This document shows positions 59,616-64,000 of a DNA stretch of 64,000 bases, piece by piece. This stretch comes from Leucothrix arctica. Lineage in GTDB: Bacteria; Pseudomonadota; Gammaproteobacteria; Thiotrichales; Thiotrichaceae. Below the pieces are notes generated by a model. It saw only the letters and a program-made list of their open reading frames with translations. It was not told where the DNA came from and did no database searches. Numbering within the stretch: position 1 is the stretch's first letter; the number at the start of each line of letters is the position of its first letter. Location of the stretch: NCBI RefSeq assembly GCF_003172895.1, contig NZ_QGKL01000042.1:558001-622000 (forward strand), read 5' to 3'. The position numbers were made by a program, and so were the translations under genes.

Positions 59616-60190
59616 TAAGTTGTGAGTTTCCTGTTAATAAGATAACAGTTCACTTAGCCATAGTCCGTATCGCTATACTCGCATGAGCAATACAGATCCT
59701 CGCCCATGTATAGAAAGTAGGGCGGACATTACAATAGTTTGAAATTGTGAGGGTTTTTTATATTATCCCTCTACGTAATTGTAGTGTGTATAAAGACAGC
59801 GCGGATCAATTTGATTGCACAGTCTTTGAATATTTTTCATCGATCAAAACAGCTTACTGCTACCGATGTTGGCATAAGGAACTATTAACTGAGACGGCTA
59901 GTGTGTGCGGTCTCTTTCCTGATATATGTCATTTGTTTGACTAATTGTCCAAATGACAGTGAAGGCTCCGTTTAAAAACGAATGCCGTTTTGTAATCTTT
60001 GTAGATGGGATTTTAGTCGTAAGCTCCAATTTGTCACGCGCTTTACAACTAACAACGTCCCCAAGTTGTTGTATTCTATGAATACCAGAGGGAATATAAC
60101 AATTTTGTCACATGCCAGCAATACAAATATCCTCTATATACTGCATTGTTCCTAAGGTATTTTCACGACGTTCAATGTTATGATTCGCCC
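59616..60190. promoter_or_regulatory. long divergent region between rne and rluC, probably the rne leader
   Basis: About 575 bp with no convincing gene. A 65-codon plus-strand frame at 59747 has no start-site or family support. Inverted repeats lie at 59928-59959 (TGTCATTTG/CAAATGACA, perfect 9-bp arms) and 60052-60076 (AACAAC/GTTGTT). E. coli rne has a long leader with hairpins used in autoregulation; a comparable role here is inference. It would also hold the rluC promoter. Confidence 0.55.
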
Positions 60191-61141
60191 ATGTCTGAAA
60201 TAACTACCAATAAAGTGCGTTTTATCACCGTGACTGCTTCAAATGAAGGCCAGCGAATTGATAACTTTTTAATGAAGGAATACAAGTTTCTTCCTAAGTC
60301 TGCAATCTATAAGTTACTGAGAAAAGGGGAGATTCGTATCGATAAAAAACGCATCAAGCCGACTCGGAAACTAGTCTTAGGGGAGGAAATTCGTGTTGCG
60401 CCCATTAAAGATGTTCCTGAGAGTACCGAACCACGCCCAGCAAGTGATCGGTTGCTCAAAATTATTCAAAATTCAATACACCTTGAAGATGATGATCTTG
60501 TAATACTGAACAAGCCTTCTGGTGTAGCAGTACACGGGGGAACTGACAATGATCATGGTGTTATCGAAGCCTTTCGACAACTTCGCCCGGAACTTGAGTT
60601 TATAGAACTAGTTCACCGCATAGATAAAGAAACCAGTGGTCTTTTATTATTAGCTAAAAATAGAACGACATTATTGGCGCTACACGCAGCTTTTCAATCT
60701 AGCCAAATCAGTAAGCATTACCAAACACTGACATTTGGAAAATGGCGTGGTGGTAAACAACATATCCAAAATCGTTTATCTCGAGATACTGACGGCCAGC
60801 AAAATATGAGAGTGAATGAGGAGGGCGACGGTAAACTTGCAGAAAGTATCTTTGAGCCACTCCAAAGTTTCGAAAACAACAGCCTTTTAAGCGTTCGTTT
60901 ATTGACTGGTCGTATGCATCAAATCCGCACTCAGTTGGCCGCCTTAGACTATCCAATTACTGGGGACAGCAAGTATGGAGACTTCACAAAAAATCGAGAA
61001 TTTGCTCGTGCTACCAGCTTGAAACGATTGTTTTTACACGCTTATAAGATTGATTTTAAGCTTGAACACTCTGGCAAATCTTACAATATTGAAATACCAC
61101 TTGCTGATGATCTCGCGTTAGCATTGACCAAGTTAAAATAA
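60191..61141 (+). CDS. rluC: 23S rRNA pseudouridine synthase RluC
   Basis: A 316-residue protein with an N-terminal S4 RNA-binding domain (QRIDNFLMKEYKFLPKSAIY, RKGEIRIDKKRIKPTRKLVL), the catalytic Asp D145 in VHRIDKETSGLLLL (E. coli RluC has D144), and the GRMHQIRTQLAALDYPITGD motif. It modifies 23S rRNA uridines 955, 2504 and 2580 in E. coli. The start at MSEITT is preferred over a TTG 45 bases upstream because of the family length. Divergent rne/rluC order is also seen in E. coli. Confidence 0.95.
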   Translation: MSEITTNKVRFITVTASNEGQRIDNFLMKEYKFLPKSAIYKLLRKGEIRIDKKRIKPTRKLVLGEEIRVAPIKDVPESTEPRPASDRLLKIIQNSIHLEDDDLVILNKPSGVAVHGGTDNDHGVIEAFRQLRPELEFIELVHRIDKETSGLLLLAKNRTTLLALHAAFQSSQISKHYQTLTFGKWRGGKQHIQNRLSRDTDGQQNMRVNEEGDGKLAESIFEPLQSFENNSLLSVRLLTGRMHQIRTQLAALDYPITGDSKYGDFTKNREFARATSLKRLFLHAYKIDFKLEHSGKSYNIEIPLADDLALALTKLK

Positions 61142-61157
61142 TCCAAGGTAATACTAA

Positions 61158-62129
61158 ATGCTTATAGATGAGAACAATCAAGCACTAGGTGCACTTAAAG
61201 AAGTCGCATTAGCGGGAATTGTTGAACAACGACGAACTCGACGCTGGAACATATTTTTCAAAGTTATAATGTTGATATTTGCGCTGCTTTTTATACTAAG
61301 TATTGCTGGTGCAATGACGAACATGGCTAAACTGTCTGATCCGAAACTATCAGCGATGGTTGATGGCGAGGATTATGCAGCGATGGTGACTATCAGCGGC
61401 GTCATTATGGATGGTGAATCTGCTAGTGCAAACAATCTGATTCCGGCTTTGCAAAAAGCGTTTAAAGACGAAAGTGCTAAAGGCGTTGTTTTACGTTGTA
61501 ATAGCCCTGGTGGAAGCCCAGTACAATCCAACTTGGTTTATGAAGAAATTATGCGATTACGTGACGCATATCCTGAAAAGAAAGTTTACGCCGTCGCTGA
61601 AGATGTATGTGCGTCAGGTGGTTATTACATAATTGCAGCAGCTCAGAAAATATTCGCAGACAAGTCGAGTATCGTTGGTTCGATCGGTGTGCGTATGGAT
61701 AGCTTTGGTTTTGTCGATGTAATGAAAAAAATTGGTGTTGAAAGCCGTCAAATCACAGCAGGTAAAAATAAAGCGCTATTAGATCCATTTAAACCACAAC
61801 GACCACAAGACATTGCTCATTTGGAAAGTTTGCTGGGTAACACACACAAACATTTCATAGATGCGGTTAAGGCTGGCCGTGGCGATAGAATTGATGTTAC
61901 TAAAAATCCTGATCTGTTTAGCGGATTATTCTGGAGTGGTGATCAAGCACAAGCACTTGGCTTAGTTGATGCAATTGGTTCAACTCGAAGTGTTGCACGT
62001 GAAGAGCTTAAAGCAGAACGTCTTGTAGAGTTCACACAGCAAAGTGATATTTTTGAACGTCTATCTAAACGCCTTGGTACTAGCGTGCGTTCAGCGTTAA
62101 ATTCCGCGCAAGATTTTAAATTGAATTAA
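61158..62129 (+). CDS. S49-family signal-peptide-peptidase-like protease (SppA/SohB type)
   Basis: The 323-residue membrane-anchored protease has one N-terminal helix (FFKVIMLIFALLFILSIAGA), the SPGGSP motif, the catalytic serine S153 in EDVCASGGYYIIAAA, and the lysine K205 in ITAGKNKALLDPFKP. This short, single-domain type is half the length of E. coli SppA (618). It would cleave signal peptides or quality-control substrates in the periplasmic leaflet. It follows rluC by 16 bp. Confidence 0.9.
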   Translation: MLIDENNQALGALKEVALAGIVEQRRTRRWNIFFKVIMLIFALLFILSIAGAMTNMAKLSDPKLSAMVDGEDYAAMVTISGVIMDGESASANNLIPALQKAFKDESAKGVVLRCNSPGGSPVQSNLVYEEIMRLRDAYPEKKVYAVAEDVCASGGYYIIAAAQKIFADKSSIVGSIGVRMDSFGFVDVMKKIGVESRQITAGKNKALLDPFKPQRPQDIAHLESLLGNTHKHFIDAVKAGRGDRIDVTKNPDLFSGLFWSGDQAQALGLVDAIGSTRSVAREELKAERLVEFTQQSDIFERLSKRLGTSVRSALNSAQDFKLN

Positions 62130-62157
62130 TTGCTGTGTAGAAATATGAAGTAGCAAG

Positions 62158-62192
62158 AAAATGGCAGCGTAGATTTACGGTGCCATTTTTGT
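62158..62192 (+). terminator. rho-independent terminator of the rluC-S49 unit
   Basis: AAAATGGCA and TGCCATTTTT pair as outer arms, with inner arms CGTA/TACG, and the tail continues GTTTG. A G.G mismatch separates the arms. It stands 29 bp after the stop of the protease gene. Confidence 0.8.
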
Positions 62193-62269
62193 TTGTATGG
62201 AATGAATGAGAGTTTGGGAAGATACCTCGAAATAAAATATTTAACATAATATTAATTATGCGAAGTTAT

Positions 62270-62662
62270 TTATTGTGCGCTGTTTAATTGATTAACAAGC
62301 CACTGGCATGCTGCATCTTTAGACCCGTGCTTCTTCAACAGTGCGCGGCGCTCATTACGCGGACGCATATCAAACGATTCTTTGATTTCTTCCCAATGTT
62401 GATGTTCAACATTAGACTTTTGTTGATACTCCGTAGCCTTAGTAGCAACTTCTTCACGCTCAATGATATTTGGAAGATCAAGAATATCAGCGTCGTCATT
62501 TAGAGTTGCAGAAAGCAGAATAATATTGACTAGTCTGTGCCTACCGATCTTTACTGTAGGTATGTACTCACGCTTGACCCAGCCAGTCACAACACCTTCG
62601 GAAACACCAACGCACTCTGCAAACTGTGCCACTGTCATCACCGGAGCAAACAAATTTCTCAT
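62270..62662 (-). CDS. small helix-turn-helix DNA-binding protein (excisionase/MerR-like)
   Basis: The 130-residue protein has an N-terminal winged HTH (about residues 5-45; VMTVAQFAECVGVSEGVVTG WVKREYIPTVKIGRHRLVN), the pattern found in excisionase/AlpA-type DNA-binding proteins. A charged helical C-terminal part without known domain follows (EEIKESFDMRPRNERRALLK). The start at MRNLFAPV follows AGGA; a longer frame begins 13 codons upstream. Excisionase-like domains often lie in mobile elements, but no integrase is visible beside it. Confidence 0.7.
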   Translation of the reverse strand: MRNLFAPVMTVAQFAECVGVSEGVVTGWVKREYIPTVKIGRHRLVNIILLSATLNDDADILDLPNIIEREEVATKATEYQQKSNVEHQHWEEIKESFDMRPRNERRALLKKHGSKDAACQWLVNQLNSAQ

Positions 62663-64000
62663 ATCTAAGTCCTGAGTCAAAAACAGCACTATAAAGTACA
62701 CTGCACTAACAAAGTACCAACAAAGGACAAAAGGAATAAAACAGGTAGTATAACGGTACAGTAAATTATGACTATGTACTAACAGAGTACTAGTTATGGT
62801 CTAATTTAAGTAATCTATTAAGACGTGTTACAGGAACGTCTAGGACTTGCTTTTACAGTTGGTGCGCGCGGCATTCTGCCCAGCGCTGCACCAAACACCG
62901 TAGTATTAGTTATCAAGGTGGTAGCAGTAAAATAACGAGCACTTATATGGAACTGGTAGACAGACTGGAAAAACAGCTTAGGGAGAATGCTGCGCAGCGT
63001 TAAACGTATGGGGTTTCACCCCTTACAACCCCAATGGTTGTTAGACATCGCATAATTAGCCCTATGCAAAATCGGCCGCAGGTCTAACCATTATCCTTGC
63101 GGCCGAAGTTACATAAAGCATCCGCATTATGCGTAGTTTAATATAGCTAGGTGTATGCCTTAAATACTGACCATAAAGGCGTAACAATCGTATTGAAACA
63201 ACAATAAAGAACGTACTCTATATTGATTTAAGTCAGACACTTAGCTGTTATTAATGAGAAATCACTTTCTATAATGAGACACGCTAGTTACCAGAAAATC
63301 AATACACTTAAGATAACCTTATTAGTCAGACAATTAAATCGTATGATATTGATAAGTAAGTATTTATAAGTCCAGACTAATCAAAACAAGTAATACAGAA
63401 GAACTCGTAACAGCGAATGAAAATTGATAACTCAATGACTACTGTGTTTATTTCACTGGCAAATGAAAGAACTTACTTATTAATGCGTTAGAGGCATCTA
63501 CTAATAAGAAACTAGCTAAAACAAATGGCCCAACCCAAGCAGCGATCACACGGAAGCATTTTAGAGTTCACTTCAGCCACAGGGGTTCAGAAAAATATAG
63601 AGCACCGCCCTAACCCTATATTTCGGATTCACGGTAAAAACACATCAAACTGCAAAACTAACTAGCTTTGAGTTAAAGTAAAATAGCTGAATAATCAATC
63701 AAAAAAGATACTAAATCACGAAAAAACTTAAAATAAAGACAAAAAATAGAGCAATAGTGCTCTTGTGTGTGGATTTCAGCACTTTTTCACCATGTATAAT
63801 AGGTGAAAAATACTCCCAAAAAGAAATATAACCCCTCTATTATCTACATAATGGCTTATTTTTTATATATTTAAAGCCATAAACTTCATCTTTAAGCTAC
63901 AAAGCCCCAGATTTAACCACCAAAAGTTTGTCCAAATAATTCATTAAAACGTAATTTAATAAAATTTAGACAAATTGTTAATTAAAATTTTTAATTAAAA
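62663..64000. other. 1.3-kb region without convincing genes, rich in inverted repeats
   Basis: The stretch past about 63180 is AT-rich and closed in all frames except short ones. Strong inverted repeats lie at 62861-62892 (GGTGCGCGCGGCA with TGCCCAGCGCTGCACC), at 63049-63132 (outer arms CGCATAAT/ATTATGCG, inner arms TCGGCCGCA/TGCGGCCGA) and at 63783-63810 (TTTTTCACC/GGTGAAAAA). A short plus-strand frame (62829-62933) reads VLQERLGLAFTVGARGILP and onward, and another near 62948 gives an 18-residue peptide ending NAAQR; neither is strong enough to call a gene. I see no tRNA. Confidence 0.6.
63741..63763 (-). terminator. terminator-like hairpin for a minus-strand transcript from the right
   Basis: On the minus strand AGAGCA, loop CTAT, TGCTCT is followed by ATTTTTTG. 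It suggests that a transcript enters from beyond the right edge of the window, though no gene end is seen just before it. Confidence 0.5.

Noticed and set aside
59761-59790. additional copy of the CTACG element in the rne/rluC region
   Set aside because: A single CTACGTA occurs, but the CCACA and second CTACG boxes are absent at 11-bp spacing.
59747-59944. 65-codon plus-strand open frame in the rne/rluC spacer
   Set aside because: No ribosome-binding site, no family, and the hairpins of the leader overlap it.
63000-63141. integron attC sites or a cassette array
   Set aside because: Heptamers resembling GTTRRRY and RYYYAAC are present, but their orientation and spacing do not give a standard attC (the best arm pair spans about 48 nt with mismatches in the left core), and no integrase gene is seen. 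I keep the inverted repeats as a finding only.

Overview
The window looks like a gammaproteobacterial chromosome segment. It carries a recognisable gammaproteobacterial housekeeping block (trxB-aat, ftsK-lolA, dcd, rne, rluC) of moderate to low GC, roughly 43 percent by eye in sampled lines. I would guess a marine or methylotrophic lineage near the Thiotrichales, but that is only an impression. I see no tRNA, rRNA, CRISPR array or intact insertion sequence.

Region 1 (about 1-7.7 kb) is visibly more GC-rich (about 52 percent or more in sampled lines) and looks imported. It holds a thioredoxin-fold protein cut by the window edge, a ribosome-hibernation-type protein, a small Gly/Met-rich membrane protein, a Crp/Fnr-type regulator, an MFS transporter, a full-length pyruvate decarboxylase very like that of Zymomonas, a shredded phosphoketolase remnant and a CopB-type (CPH) copper ATPase.

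Region 2 (7.7-12.4 kb) is a run of mostly minus-strand stress and envelope genes: a coiled-coil stress protein, a tandem PRC-barrel protein, a DUF1840-like protein, a pyridoxamine-phosphate-oxidase-fold protein, a 48-residue membrane protein, then a small hypothetical gene, corA and an outer-membrane barrel.

Region 3 (12.4-38.2 kb) is an energy and acid-stress island. In order: a universal stress protein with a split ABC exporter, glutamate decarboxylase coupled to an AspT-type antiporter, a complete N-type ATPase operon (atpDCQRBEFAG), a FixL/FixJ-like two-component pair, hdeD, a hybrid histidine kinase, and an arginine deiminase operon with a YfcC-type carrier. Five intergenic regions in this island share an element CTACG-N6-CCACA-N6-CTACG, sometimes with a fourth box 10 bp on. 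It sits 70-106 bp before the start codons of the usp, gad, atp, hdeD and arc units. The simplest reading is one regulon, probably driven by the FixJ-like regulator encoded inside it. Such a set would decarboxylate glutamate and degrade arginine to consume acid and make ATP, use the second ATPase to pump ions, and restrain growth under oxygen or energy limitation.

Region 4 (38.3-44.4 kb) is mixed: a topoisomerase III with an altered Toprim motif, a 34-residue membrane peptide, several exported proteins of unknown role and a decayed fumarylacetoacetate-hydrolase gene. Region 5 (44.5-62.2 kb) is core genome: aat, trxB, ftsK, lolA, an aminotransferase, the Mrp/ApbC ATPase, a LEA14-like lipoprotein, dcd, a potassium channel, rne, rluC and an S49 peptidase. 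The last 1.3 kb has no convincing gene but several strong inverted repeats.
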